Source of the DNA: Heterocephalus glaber
Taxonomy: Eukaryota > Chordata > Mammalia > Rodentia > Bathyergidae
NCBI RefSeq assembly: GCF_000247695.1
Contig: NW_004624734.1
Span: forward strand, 10,176,658-10,240,657
DNA: 64,000 bases
Reading direction: 5' to 3'
Shown: piece after piece, positions 12,321-25,049 of the stretch
Layout: each line of letters opens with the position of its first letter
Position numbering within the stretch: the stretch's first letter is position 1
The notes under the pieces: generated by a model
The model's database searches: none
What the model was told of the DNA's origin: nothing
What the model saw: only the letters and a program-made list of their open reading frames with translations
Position numbers and translations under genes: made by a program

Positions 12321-12914
12321 ACTGAATGAGGTACCCAAGCAGAGCTGGGACAGACACCCCTTGGCTGCCCATCACACCCTTCCCCTTCTCCCCAGCAGAA
12401 CCCTGATTCTCCTCCTGTACCTCCCACCCTCGGGTTTGGGCTTAGCCTGGCTGTTCCAGTCTTTTTGCCTCAAAGTGGCTCAGGGATCACACACTTCTGG
12501 TCAATGACAGGAGAGGAAAAGTCTGTAGGGTTTCTGGAAATTACCTCCTTGCTCTTATGGGAGATACACAGGAAGAGGTGGCCCCTCCTCCTGGACACGG
12601 CTGTGTTCTTGTTCCAAAGCAGAGCAACTTAGGGGCCTGAGGGTGCTGGAGGGAAGGGTTGGTGGCCTCAGTGTGAGCAGGGCTGGTCAAGGTCAGCCTC
12701 AAGGGGTGACAGTTCGGCACGGAGCTCTTCCTGCAGGTGTCCGGGGAGGAATAACAAAGCCAAGGCCCTGAGGTGAGTGTGGGCCTGGCAGGTCTGAGCA
12801 CCAGGGAGGAGGGTGATGGGGCAAGGTCTGGAAGGAGCTGACAGTACCCTGGGCCTGGAGGACTTGAGAAGGCTGGAAGGAGAGGTGGCATTGCAGGGTA
12901 TCCAAAGGGTACAA

Positions 12915-13035
12915 GGACAATCTCTGACAAGATGAGGAAACTGAGGCACAAACCGACTGATACCCAACTTCACTGAAATTGGGATTTGAACCCAGACAGT
13001 CTGGCTCCAGGGCCAACCTCTGACCACTAAACAGA
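12915..13035 (-). repeat. MIR, antisense
   Basis: Shows the 'gatgaggaaactgaggcac' signature followed by 'gggatttgaacccagacagtctggctcc', the antisense order of MIR. Confidence 0.85.
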
Positions 13036-13439
13036 TAGAAAAATAGGCAAGTAAGCAAATCCACAGTGACACAATCGGCCAAAGGAAACCCTTTGGAGAA
13101 AACGAGACAGGTGACCCAGGGGAGTAGCGCTGGGCACAGCATGGGGAGATGGGCATCCCAGGGAGGGGGAGAGGAGGTGGCTCTATGGAAAGGGCCTATC
13201 CATGTTGGCCTGGGCTAGCAAGCGGTAGAACGGGGGCACAGGCAGCTGGCATCCAGGCCTCTCTCTGCTGCCTCGCTGGTGGCCGGGACCTGGCCTGCTG
13301 CCTGAGTGAGGGTCTCTGCACCCTCTATCTGGGGCTCTAACCTGAGCCTGTGCTCTGGTTTATTTATTTCTGCCTGGTGTTCTGGGCATGGAGCCCAGCG
13401 TTGTGGCACCGTGGCTGCTCATCATCAAGGGCACTGTTT

Positions 13440-13720
13440 GCAGGCTCAGCTCCTGTGGGGGCATTTAAAAAACCCAATGCATTATTAATTGTCTCCATCA
13501 TTCCTGTGCCTAATTAGGGAAGGAAAATTATGAATTGGGCCTATGTCTCTCTGGCAGGGGCAGCCGCAGCTTTTCCTGATGCAAGGGATTGGGTGGAGGC
13601 CGGGGCAGGAGCCCAGAACAGCAGGTCTCTGGCTGGTAAAACTAATTATGCCTCTGGTGGTGACTGAGGAACATGTTCCCCCTTGTTCCTCGCCCAACAG
13701 CCCTCTTTGTTCAGCTCCTG
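13440..13720. promoter_or_regulatory. Candidate conserved TAAT-rich intronic element
   Basis: A repeat-free island holding ATTATTAATTG (around 13481), CCTAATTAGGG (around 13510), AATTATGAATTG (around 13526) and AAACTAATTATG (around 13639) in an otherwise GC-rich intron. Several homeodomain-type TAATTA/TAATTG sites within 170 bp suggest an enhancer. Conservation could not be tested. Confidence 0.3.
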
Positions 13721-14369
13721 AAGGCAAAGACTTGTTACCCAACAGCCTCCACTTGCTCTTAGTGGTCACAAACCTTGGCCCCCTCCCCAGATCTGCTAAG
13801 CCTGCCACTCCCACCACAAAGATACACAGAAAGGCCACACTCACCAGCTTTAGGACAGGGCAGCACTGTCAAGAAGTGACAAGATGGCACCACGTCTGGA
13901 AATCTCTGGGTGACCACTAGAGCCCCCCGTCCTTGGCCGGAGCCTTTCTCATCCCAGGTCTAGTCCACTCCTACTATGTGCCATGTTCTGTGCTAGACAC
14001 TGGGGAAATGGTCAAGAAAGCAGATGGACCCTGCCCTCATGATGCCAATGATCTACTGAAGAATGAACATTAATCAATCACCAAGGAAGTGCAATCTCTG
14101 ATTTCTACCTCATCCAGACACTTAACTGCGCATGTGCCATAGGGATGAACAATAGGGAACCCTAAAACAAAAAATGAGAATGCCCTGACATGGGGGGACC
14201 CATGGGAACTGACTGAAAATAATGAGTTCATCTTTGCTTGTGAGAGGCTCCTGATCTTGGGGTGGGAAAATGTTCCTGATGTTTGTGTTAAGTGCCCAGC
14301 AGAGCCCAAGCACCTATGGATGCTCAATGGATACTGGGTGGCTTTCTCTCCTTCAACAGGGCTCTTAAC

Positions 14370-14600
14370 CATCTGGGTGTTGTGGCACATGCCTGTAATC
14401 TCAGCACTCTTGAGGCCAAGGCAGGAGGATGATGAGTTTGAGACTAGCCTGGCCTAATAGCAAATTCAGAGCCAGCCAGGACATAAAATAAGAATTTGTC
14501 TAAAAACAAAACAACATAGCTCATGATTCCGCTGCCTGCCTTGCAAGCACAAGGTCCCGAGTTCAATCCCCGCTACCAAAAAGAACAATAACAACGAAAA
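14370..14600 (+). mobile_element. B1-dID composite SINE
   Basis: The left half has a 7SL/B1-like body ('catgcctgtaatctcagcactcttgaggccaaggcaggaggatgatgagtttgagactagcctggc', diverged). The right half is tRNA-derived ('tagctcatgattccgctgcctgccttgcaagcacaaggtcccgagttcaatcccc') and ends in an A-rich tail. The fusion of a B1-like and an ID-like unit is known from several non-murid rodents. Confidence 0.85.
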
Positions 14601-14689
14601 CTTCCTGAGGACTTAGGGGACTCGTGAATGCCCAGTCCACGAGAATCTGCTGTCTAAACAGCTATACTCATTTTGAAGAGAAGTTCAGG

Positions 14690-14905
14690 TTTAACCTGAA
14701 CTAGTGGTTGACTGGCCCAAAGGGAAAATACGGCCCACTGCTTGTTTTGTAAATAAAGTTTTATTGGAACACAGTCACAGCCATTTGTTTGCATACTGTC
14801 TCTGGCTGCTTTTGTGCTACACTGGGAGAGTTGAGTAGTTGCAACACAAACTATGTGACTTGCAAAGACTTCAGTATTTACCATCTGGCCTTTTATAAAA
14901 GCATG
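14690..14905 (+). mobile_element. Ancient hAT-like DNA transposon fossil
   Basis: Contains 'cggcccactgcttgttttgtaaataaagttttattggaacaca' and 'agagttgagtagttgcaaca', a well-known dispersed mammalian non-autonomous element. The exact family name is not certain from memory. Confidence 0.65.
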
Positions 14906-15149
14906 TTCCCCCCAAAAGGGTTTTTTACCTAAGATTTTTAGGTGAGCTTAGCAGGGAGATCTGAGAATACATTGAATACATCTCAAATTTATATATTTTG
15001 GGGGGACTACATCTCAAACTTATATTTTGCAAGTAAACATTCCACTCCTGTTTATTTTTAGAAGGGCCCTTTACTGCAAATGTCACATCAATGCTCTGGT
15101 GGGAGACTTTAGGTTTGTGGCATAGGACTCTGCCCTGTCTGGGAGTTTT

Positions 15150-15320
15150 AACAGTGACAATGTGGTGTGACAACAAAGCCCTGAAGACAGACAGATGGTC
15201 TAGGATTGGATCCTGACTTGGCCACGCCATACCTGCTGGGTGACCCCCCCAAAAAGCACTTAAACTATACACACCTCAGTTTCCTATCCATCAAAAGGAT
15301 GACAACATCCTCTTGAAGGC
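15150..15320 (+). repeat. MIR
   Basis: Sense order: 'ggattggatcctgacttggcca', 'ctgggtgacc', 'cacctcagtttcctatccatcaaaaggatgaca'. Confidence 0.8.
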
Positions 15321-15956
15321 TGGTAGGAGCTGCTTCCCAGCTGCAGGCCATGATGCAGGCGACACTGCTCTGGATGCAGAAAAGTGTCACCTGAAACAAC
15401 ACATATGAATTTCCCTGGCACCTGCCACTGGAACAGCATGCTGGGGCTGCTGGCATGCCCAGCACAGAGCAGACCTGCCCGGGAACTCACTCCTTCTACA
15501 GAGACTTACAGTGCTTAGTGTGGAAGTCCACCCCTGCCACCAGATGGGGACAGCTGCAAGGCCAATACTGCCTTTGTGGGACTTGGCTTCCTCCCAGCCC
15601 TGTCCCATCTCCCAGGCTGTCTCAGGCTTCCATGGGAGCATCCTCATGTCAGGGTCTGAGGACAAGTTCCATGTCTGGAAACCGAGACATGTGGTCACCA
15701 AGGTGCTGATGGCCCCTGGTCTGCATTATAAAGCACGACACTACGCTAAAATTCTGTCCCACGGAGATGTGTGTGAACACTCTCTGCTCTGGGTGATTCC
15801 TTCCCAGAACCACATTTGCTAGGTCTCTGCACAGAGCTAAGTCCTGTGTAAAAGTTCTCTCCTGGGTGAAGCTAAGACAGCTTTGTTCAGGTTGTGATCA
15901 CAAAGGCATAATAGCACCACTGAGAAAAATCACTGCTGCTCAGTTGGTCCTTATTG

Positions 15957-16013
15957 AAGATGAAGATGAAGGAAGAAGAGGAGGAGGAAGAGGAGGAGGA
16001 AGAGGAGGGGGAG
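15957..16013. repeat. (GAR)n polypurine tract
   Basis: A GAA/GAG triplet repeat of about 55 bases, all purine apart from an early T. The complementary strand would read as polyserine, which is why a spurious serine-rich frame appears. Confidence 0.9.
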
Positions 16014-16082
16014 ATTGACATGTCTGTGGTGTTGGGACAAAACCATAGCCTTAAAGAGAAAAAATATACACACTGATGGCCC

Positions 16083-16240
16083 AGAGCTGTGCTGTTCAAT
16101 ATGGTAGCCACTAGCCACTACTTAAATTCGAATTAATTAAAATTAAATAAAGCTAAAAGTTCAGTTTCTCAGTTATGCCAGCTGTATTTCCAGTGCTCGG
16201 TAGCCATGCGGAGCACACAGCTACTATATCGGACACCACA
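16083..16240. mobile_element. hAT-Charlie-like DNA transposon fossil
   Basis: The ends are roughly inverted: 'gctgtgctgttcaatatggtagccactagcc' on the left and 'ggtagccatgcggagcacacagctactatatcggacacca' on the right, around an AT-rich centre. This pattern is typical of a common mammalian hAT fossil. Confidence 0.65.
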
Positions 16241-16424
16241 GGCTCATTTTCATCATGGGGGAAGGTTTGTTGGTGGCACAGGGCCTGAGAGCTGGGAGCT
16301 GGGACACTCGGCTTCCCTTTCCAGAAAGGTAGCCATGGGCGCTTTTCTCACCACTTTGAAAGCAAAATGTGACAGCTACGTGCATGCCACCAGTGCTATC
16401 TATTGTCAAAGACTGTGTCTCACA

Positions 16425-16600
16425 CTCCTTTCTTTGATTCCCACATCCACTCCCCCTGAAACAGGGAAGGTAGGAATTATTAGTTGTATTTTATAAACAG
16501 GGAAACTGAGGGCTCTGAAAAGTCAGAGAAGTAAAGTCCTAGAGCTCATAGGACAGTGGCAGAGTCAGAGCCTCTGAGCAAGGAAGGCTGCTGCCACCAC
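16425..16600 (-). repeat. MIR, antisense
   Basis: 'attttataaacagggaaactgagg' is followed by 'agagaagtaaagtcc', 'gctcataggacagtggcagagtcagagcc', the antisense order. Confidence 0.8.
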
Positions 16601-17129
16601 CACTAGGACAATGAGAACCCCAGTTGGGGGTGGGGTTCAGCTCTAATGAGCCAGAAGGGAGCCAGGGCACCTCCCCACACCATGCTTGGCACATGCACAC
16701 TCCCTCTTTTAGAGGCCACAAGGCTTGGTGGCTGCAACATCTGGACCTAAAATAGGGTCACTGCGTCTTTGAGACAATAACAAAGCCAAGGGTGGCCTGT
16801 GGCTTCCCTCTCTGTGAGGGGCAGAAGTGTCTCTGCAGTGAACCTAGCCAGGCCAAGGCCCACCAGAATCCCAATACTGCAACACTTAGGGACAACCTCT
16901 ATGTCACTGGCCCATCCAAAGGATGGGGACACTGAGACTGGGCAGAAGGTCTCCCTTGGTCTCAGTTCCTTCCTCGGAATTTTGTTCTCTATCTGGATAT
17001 GCAGTTTATTCTAAAGATCAAGATCACACAACCACTGGGGCTGAAACTCTTTGAAGTTTCCGAGTCACCTCACCTCTCTGGATCTCAAGGGCCTATGTAT
17101 CTGCCCAGTGGAGCGGTGACATAGGGCTA

Positions 17130-17245
17130 GAGCAGGGTCTTCAACCTTGGCACTACTGACATTTTGGGCTGGATCATTCTTTGTTGTAGAGAGCTATCTT
17201 GGGTACCATCTGCTGTTGTGGGGACCAAATGTCCCCTGCTGGGAA
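17130..17245 (+). mobile_element. Mammalian DNA-transposon fossil
   Basis: 'cagggtcttcaaccttggcactactgacattttgggctggatcattctttgttgtag' matches a common hAT-type fossil. The 3' part is decayed. Confidence 0.6.
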
Positions 17246-18299
17246 CTGCAGGGCTGGAAAAGTCCAGGGCTCTTTCTTGGTTCCTACACTTGGTGTAGAG
17301 ATGGGTGTAAACAACAGGCACAGCCAGACGCACAAACCCGACTCAGCCTCCTGGAGTGCATCTTGCCAACCCCAGCCAGTGGAAGCAGTTGAACTTGACG
17401 GCCTTCCAGCTAGGACAGACTAAGATTCCAAGCCAACTGCCTTCAGAATGACCCTCGGCTACTGAAAGTCCACACAGCGGAACTGTCGGTAACAGGGTCC
17501 AAGAAGAAGCCGAGCCATTATTTCCAAGGCACCCATAATTCTCTCTGTCAAAGCAGGAGACAATGAGCCTTTGCCACCCACAGTCCAGTTCATCCTAAAT
17601 CTGAGAACAAGGAAGCCATTCACTCTGGGGCAGGGGGTGGCTGGGCAGGGGCAGGAAATGGTGGCCTCTGGCCTTTCTGGTTGCTGGTAAGAGTGACACA
17701 GAAACTTGGGAACAGGGGACAGGCACTACTCACATTGCCTGGTTTTCCTCTGGCAAAGAGTGGGGGATAAACCAAGGGGTGTTCCTCTCCAACCAAACGA
17801 GCCCTCGCCATCTCTCCCAGGTGGGAGGCGCAACAACAGAGCCTTCTTAAAGGCTACTGAAGACCAAGCCTGGCCTAACTGGAGAGGTGATGACCCCTCC
17901 CCAAATGGGACTCCCCTGATACCTGGAAGGCAGAATAGAATAGGGCTGCTTAGACCTAGTCCAGGCAGGACAGCTTCAAGCTGCGGTACATGGACCACCC
18001 CTCAGGATATGCTAACTCCCATAATGTGAACTAGGAATAACTTCCCCATCGTAAAACATACTAGGATCATGATTTATACGCAGCCAGGGCCACTACTGCT
18101 TGTGCTCGTGCAAAATGGCAATGGGGTGCCACTGTATGGATGTGCCAGGCTGTCTCTGAGCCTTTACTAGTATTTCTTTTTTTTTTCACTTGTGATCTGC
18201 TGGCCAGAGACCAAACATCTCAGAAAATTTTAGAGAGAAAAACATTTGTATTAAAAATTTGCTTAATAAAAATATAATGATAATAGTTGCCCCATTGGT

Positions 18300-18480
18300 T
18301 TGTCAAGCACCATGGCACAAGCGTCATCTGACCCAAGTCTCCTGACTCATCAGACAATATGCATGTCATCATTCCCATTTATAGAAACGAGAATAAGCTC
18401 AACAAGGAGAGGTCAGTGGCACAGCTGGGATTCCAGGCAACTTGACCCCAAAGTTTCTCTTCTCTCCACCACATCCTTGT
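18300..18480 (-). repeat. MIR, antisense
   Basis: 'attcccatttatagaaacgagaataagctca' then 'ggcacagctgggattccaggcaacttg', consistent with diverged MIR. Confidence 0.55.
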
Positions 18481-19238
18481 GCAAGGGAGGCGAAGACCAT
18501 AGTTATGGAACTTTAACAGCAGGGTCTTGACCTAGCTTGAAGAACAGATTTTTAACATTGCTGGGAGGAGGAGTGGGGATGGCCCTTGACTCCAGACCTC
18601 TGACTTCCATGAGGAGTGTCCCTAACTGTACCCCAGCCTCCTCTTACTCCTCCCAAGGGCAGTCGGCCCAACTCACTGAAGAGTTTGTGAGAACTGAGCT
18701 TGGCCTGGGAGGGCAGAGTGCTTCATTCACTCATATCATTGACTGCAGAAACGAGGGAAAAAGGAAATGAAATTCTCAGCAAGGGGGAAATGGAGGAGTA
18801 ATTTTTGTATTATTCTCTGGATGAATTCTCCCCCTTTAATTCATTATAGTCGTGAGCTCCTCAAGTACTTTATTCCAAAATCCAATGGACTTTGAGCCCC
18901 TCAACAACTCAGCTACTGCCATCTGCTCTGCATTTTCTCTGACATTTTTCCTGGCCACATAGGTCACACAATCTACTGCTCCATCATTTTTTTTTTTTTG
19001 ACGGGACATTAATGGGGCTTCAGAGGTGAGGAATGCTTCAGACACGGCGACACTTTCAGAAACCAGCTGGGTCTTCCTGCTTTAGAAAATCAAAGTTAGC
19101 AGAGATAAACAGCATAGCAGCTAAATCCTTGGGCAAGGCACTTCCTGCTCCGGTCTTGACCCCCTTGCTAGGAAATAAAGTGAGGCTGAGCTGACACCCA
19201 CAATCCCAGAATCTCCCAAACCCTAAAATATGGTCAGT

Positions 19239-19520
19239 GTTACAGCTTGTATGGAGATGTCCTGCAAAGCCTAAGTGCTCATAGCTGGGGCTTTGGGGAG
19301 GTGACTGGACCATGGGTGTGGGATACTGGATTAGGCCAAAGATGGGTTTATAGCTGGTGTGATGTTGGGAGGTGAAACCTGGTGGGAAGAGGTGGGTCAC
19401 TGTGGGCCTGGAAGGGTGAGTATGTCTCCTGCCTTGATGGTGTGCTGCTTCTCACTGACAAGTCGCTCAGGTTCACACCCCTTGGAGGGGAAAATCTAGA
19501 AACTTTCTGAGCAGTGACAG
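19239..19520 (+). mobile_element. MaLR-like LTR remnant
   Basis: Diverged sequence with 'gatgttgggaggtgaaacctggtgggaagaggtgggtcactgtgggcc' and a following 'gagtatgtctcctgcc' resembles the middle of the LTR family seen at 27 and 35 kb. The ends are unclear. Confidence 0.4.
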
Positions 19521-19592
19521 AACTACCAGAGCCAGCACACACTGGGAGAACTCCCAAGGGAGAATGGATGGGTTGTGGAGAAAACAAAAAAA

Positions 19593-19621
19593 AAGGAAGG
19601 AAGGAAGGAAGGAAAGAAGGA
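19593..19621. repeat. (GGAA)n short repeat
   Basis: About six GGAA units after an A-rich stretch. Confidence 0.85.
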
Positions 19622-20537
19622 ATTGGTGTTGTTGCTTAATGGCTGCACCTTGGAGAAGCAGCAGTTAATACCTGTCAGCTGCCACCACCGTCTCAGGACC
19701 CCACCCCCGCTATCTTGCAGTGGAAGGAAGAGCGCTTGGGTGGAAACTCAGAGCTGGTTAATCCCACAGGGTTTAAGGGGCCCAAAGAGAGCATCTTAAG
19801 CGAATAAGGAGATCAACTGCTCTGCTGGCTATCAGGGCCAGAACGCTCTTAGAATGACAAGAAAATCCTTTGTGTATTTCTGACTGCAAAGGAATCCAGG
19901 CTCTGGCCTGGCCTGGGTGAGGGGCTGCAGGGAGTTAGTGGGGCTTCACCCAGAGATTTGTCTGTCTAAGGCCCTGTTGTGACTGATGTTCCTCTGCATG
20001 GAGTCATCCAAGCTCACCAAGTCCCTGACGTGAGCTGGGCATTTCAGGGCAGTGGGTTCCATCTTGGTGGGTACAGAAAAGCTCAGTGGAAATGCAGAAA
20101 GAAAGCAATGGGGATGGTGGTGGAGGGAAACATTTAACAATCTCAAAAGTAATAAGATAAATTTGGTAGGCCTATTGCACTGAATTTTGCCATATTTAGG
20201 CCAAGAACTTGACAAGTACATTGTGCTTGATGGAGATTCTTCTCCCTTCTCAGAGGAATGAGAAGCAGGTGTTGTTGGGCCCCTCATCCCCTTTCTCTGA
20301 TGTGGATGGCTAGAGGGCAGACCTTGCTTCAAGGCAGACCTCCTGCAGGTGCCACGCTCACTCCAAAACTCCTTGAGGAAGACTCTGCAGAGTGTCTTGC
20401 TGGGCTCCTTCTCCTTTCCTGTCCTGTTTCCCTCACTTTCTGAGAGCACTCCCCCAGTCACCACACACCTGAACCCCTGCATGGGTCAACACTCCTGTTG
20501 CCGGCCTAAATACCTGACAACTACAACTTAAAGGAGC

Positions 20538-20826
20538 AGAGCTTAAATTTGGCTCATAGTTTCAGAGGGTTCAGTCCATGGTTGGAAGACTCCAAGGCAG
20601 GAACATCACAGCAGAAGGGTGTGCAAAAGAAAGCTGCTCAACTCATGCTATCTAGAGAACAGAGAAGAGGAAAAGAGTTCCAGAGAAGAGGCGGCCAAGG
20701 GCCAGATACAGTCCCCAAGATCATGGCTCCATGAGCTATCCAAACACATCCATAATGTGCTTACTTTTACTAATCTCCTAGGTGTCTCTCAGGCCAATCA
20801 AGTTGATAATCAAGATTGATCATCAG
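20538..20826 (-). mobile_element. LTR-like element, antisense
   Basis: On the minus strand it begins TGATGATCAATCTTGATTAT and continues into a CTTGATTGG segment. This matches the start of the complete solo LTR at 48.86-49.42 kb. The other end is diverged. Confidence 0.45.
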
Positions 20827-22489
20827 AACTCCTGTCTCAGGCTCTGCCTCTAGGGAACCAATGAAGACAAAAATAGAAATCACAATAACATAAAGTGTTT
20901 GGGACAAGTCCTAATACAAATTCTTGACCACATAAGACTAAACAAACATTCACAAGCAGGGAGTAGGACAAACATCTGAGTGAAGGACATAGTCTTGTCC
21001 CCCAGCCAAGCAGAAAGTCAGCAGCCATGACTATGGTGCCCTTGGGTCAATTCAGTGTAACACAGATGTACCAAGTTTTTCATAAGCAAGGACCATGCAA
21101 CACACCCTATGGAGTGTATTCAGGGACAAGGGGGACTCATTGTCCACACTCCCAGCAAGTCACGGGATCATCGAAGACCCATAAAGACAGGTGCCAGCTT
21201 TCTGAGGAGCTAAGACAAGTCTTTCACATTTTTAGTAAATGGTTCATAAATGAATCTGGATTAGTCCCCAACTATCACCCAACAGTGAAACAGATCATCA
21301 AAAGAGACAGTCATTGCCTTCCATGGCAGTAATAGAGGTCACTGAGTATTCCAAAATGGAAAGAATCAACTCTCCATGGGACACCAGGTTAGGAACTTGA
21401 GATCTGGCTGCTTGGAAAGAAGGCTCAACAGCTAGGTGGCTTCTTAGTAGGGTCTCTGTTGGGATGATGGGGAGGGACAGCTCTTTGCTTGTGTGACATT
21501 TATCATCTCTGGCTCCTGCCCACTACATGATGGGAATGCTTATCCTCAGAACAAAATACCATAAAACCTTGTATTTCCAAATACACCCAAGGTAGGGTTC
21601 TTACCTCTAATTGAAAACCACTGGTAGAATAAAGTCAGCTCAAGGTGAGAAAGGGAGAGAGTGAAGGAGGGTGGGTACCATCCATGGTAGGGGATTTAGG
21701 TGAACTTGGGATAAGAGGCTGACGAGGGGGCTGAAAGAGAAGAGGAGAAGACAGGGCACGTGTGAGAGGACACGAGTGCCTCAGTGCGCTAGGGGATGGC
21801 ATGGCAGCTCTTAAGCCCAGCTCACCTCCTGCCAGTTACAGTGCCAACTCCAGACCTCAGGAAGGGGACATCCTTGGCAAAGGAGCATCCAGGAAGGACC
21901 CAGTGTTCGCCACCCTGCCCTGGCCTTGGCAGAGGCCACAGTCTGGGCACCATGGTCCGGAAGCCTCAGGACAGCCTGGCCCAAGGCCCCTGAACCTTCA
22001 CTGAGTTCTTTCTGCAGGGATCAGTGGGGGACAGAGAAGCCATCACTAGGTCACAGCACAGCATCAGGAAAGCCCATGCTTCGGGGCAGACAGACACCAT
22101 CTGCAAGTGCAGCCTGATGGTATTTAGAGAGAAGAACAGGATGGAAAGCCAGCAGAAATCAAGTCCCTATACACTGGGCTATGAAGGGGAACAAAACAAG
22201 ACCAACATCCTGGCACAATCTTTGAAAGAGACGTCTGTCATAAAGAGGACAACAAATGTGCATGCAGGGAACTGGGCCTCCTCCCCTTCCTGGGAGACAG
22301 TGGTCTCCATGCGCCACTCAGCAAGGTGGCTCTGTCTCAACTGCACCTGGGAACTGTTACCTCTTTTTCCCTGAATCAGTGTCCCAGTCCAGCCCCCTCT
22401 GGACAACACCATAGCTTCCCCAGAGATCTCCCTTGAGACCCCTCCAACCACTCACTGCTCAGAATTGTCTTAAGAAATAAATCATTAGT

Positions 22490-22925
22490 GTTGGCTCTCC
22501 TGTCAAAATCTCTTGATGGCTTCCCATAGCACTTGAAGGGATCCAGCTCTGTGCTAGTGAGTCATTGTTCACAAGACCTGTGGGATTTGGCATGAGCCTC
22601 TCTGACCTTATTCTACACCAGCCTCTCCCTTGACCACAATGCCCAGCAACAGCATCTTTGGGTTTGTTGAACCCTGATGGTTGGTCCCACAGCAGGGCCT
22701 CTGTCAGCTCCGCCTTCACAGAGCTATCTCCTTCTTCCTTCAAATATCAGCCCACTCACAGAGGCCCTTCCTGGCCTCTCTGTTGAAAGTGGGGCCCTTT
22801 CTGTAGTCTGAATTTCACCCCTGCAGTCACCCCTGCACACCCACAGGTCCCCAGTTCATACCACAGCATCTGGCCCAGGGTAGGTATTCAATAGATGTTT
22901 GCTGAGTGAGTCTCTCGAACACCTG
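22490..22925 (+). mobile_element. L2 3' fragment
   Basis: 'tgatggcttcccatagcac', 'tctgaccttattctacaccagcctctcccttg' and the terminal 'ggtaggtattcaatagatgtttgctgagtgag' are diagnostic of the LINE L2 3' end. Confidence 0.8.
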
Positions 22926-23659
22926 CGGTGATCTCCTACACAGCATCTGGATTCTAGTTGCCTTTGATTCTTGACTAAGAAAGTTGGAAGAATTTAGGGT
23001 GGTGAGTTTTTCAGCAGAAACCAAGAGAAGGGTCTTGCTTCTGGGCTTATGGAGCCTCCTTGTTGTTATTTTCTATTTTGTTTCTCAGTACTCATTTACT
23101 TCAGGGAAAACTCCCACCGTGATTCCTACAAACACCGAATCTCTTCCTGTATCCATAGAAACGACCTCCCTTGATGGTCAGAGGGCCTCTGCCCTGGGCC
23201 CAGGCCTGGGCATCAGTATGGAGGCCCGAGAGGCAGCTTTGGGGACACTGGTCTGGCAGCCCCAGGGGACACAGGTGGTTCGAGCCCAGGCTTCACGACT
23301 CCATCACAGCCCATAAGGACAGTGACAGATGCTAGGCTTCACTCCTGGAGGCCCGGATGTGAGAGAAGCCATCTCCCTTTCAGGAGAGGCATATGATATG
23401 TCCTCGTTTTAATCACAACTCCAGGTCATTTACCAGCTGCTTAGTCAAAGTCCTGCTGGCATCAAAGCCATCGTCCTAAGTGCTGGCTGGTAGAGGACAC
23501 CAGAAGGCTCTGTCCTGGCACCAGCACAGCCCTTGGCCCACTGTCCTGGGGCCAGGCAGGGCATGCCCACTGTGGCTGTTTGCTGGCTTCGGAGTGGTGG
23601 AGGACCCAGCTGTCCTCTATGCTCCCTGTGTTCTTCCCACCAGGACACCATCCCTCAGG

Positions 23660-24245
23660 ACTTGCCTTATTCACAGGTGCAGCGGGCTCCTGTCACCTGC
23701 CTATAGCGCCACCCGATCCCAGGAGCCATCACCTCTGCCCTGGGTCACCACAACTGGCTCTGGACTGGCTTCCCTGCTTCTGCCCTGAGCCCCTCAGCCT
23801 GGTCCCAACAGCAGCCAGAATGGTCCTCTTGGAAGCACATAGGTGTCCCTCCTCAAATCCGAGTCCCATGTCACCAGGTGAAGAGATGACACAGTGGGCG
23901 ATGGCCCCACCCCATCTGCCTCTGCTGCCCTCACTTCCTCCTCTGCTCCGGCCACATCAGCCCTGGCTGTCCCTCTGCCTAGCCCCAGCTGGCATGGTAT
24001 CCACCTCCCCTCCAACCTTCGCTCTGCCATCTTCTCTAGATGGCAACCCGGCCCCACCCGACTGGCTCACCTCACACTCTCCTGCTCCGTGTGCGCAGCC
24101 CCTAGCATTTTCACACTTTTCACACCCATGGTTTCTGCTCTCTCTCCCTCACCAGCAAGTCTGCTGTGCATCTATTTTGTTTCAAGGTGGACCCCAACCA
24201 CTGAGAATCCAGAAATGCTCAAGAAATGTCTGAATGAGTGTGTCT
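23660..24245 (+). mobile_element. L2 3' fragment
   Basis: Typical pyrimidine-rich L2 3' sequence with 'cagcagccagaatggtcctcttg', 'ctcaaatccgagtcccatgtcacc' and the end 'gaaatgctcaagaaatgtctgaatgagtg'. A 217-residue open frame across it is incidental. Confidence 0.65.
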
Positions 24246-25049
24246 TCCTGGTCCACATTGCTCCCAGAGGGTCCCCAGGGCTCTTCTTCTGAGGTCCCCT
24301 CAGCACACACACTTGTGACAGCACTGACCAACAGATTGTCCATGGGGGCTCAGGGTCACCCTGCACCCAGCGGCTCCCTTCCCTTTCACTCATGTGCTCC
24401 CCATGGGAGGACAACGGCATCCCTCCCCACCTTCTGGGCCCATGTGAGCTCGCTCTCCTCCCTGAATCCTCCCCACATAATGCCAGCTCACATCAGAGAT
24501 TGCCTTCCTGGGCCTGAGTGTTCGCACCCATTTGTCTGCCTCTGAGTTGTTCCTCCTCTGCTGTTCTTCTCCACTCCGCAGCTGGCAGGCCTCCTGGCCT
24601 GAGGCAGTGGAGGGCAGGCAAGCCGAACTGGCACAGGATGAGGTAACAGCCCTCTGTCCTCTGCTCCTCCCCTGCTTCTGGCCTCCCTCCTCTGGACTGC
24701 GCCTGGCCTCATGAATCTCGGACTCTGTCCCTGCCCACACTCTCCCCAGTGGCTTCAGTGCCATCCTGACTGGTGCCCCAGTCCCATCCTTAGGGACACC
24801 TCAGGGCTCAGCCCTCAGCCCCAGATCCGCAGGTGATGACATTCCATGGCACCACCAAGGCCCGGTGACAAATCCAGAAGTCACACTGTTCCTCCTCAGG
24901 GGTCACCGGGTCAGACTTGTCACCTGTCACCAGGAGTCCTCCTTTTCCTTCCCCACAGTGAGTCTCAAGGGCTCTCTTGGCTCTGCTTCCTGCCACTTTC
25001 TGAGCTGTGCTTTCAGTGTCCCCTTTCCCAGGCCCAGCCATGCTCACCA

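Noticed and set aside
15887..16111. Serine-repeat minus-strand frame
   Set aside because: Arises from the GAR triplet repeat on the plus strand.
20820..21400. Possible retroviral internal region or second gene
   Set aside because: The sequence looks unlike the flanks but no frame, motif or end structure supports a call.
23580..24233. 217-residue plus-strand frame
   Set aside because: Lies in L2 3' sequence, which is pyrimidine-rich and poor in stops; the peptide is P/S/L low-complexity.
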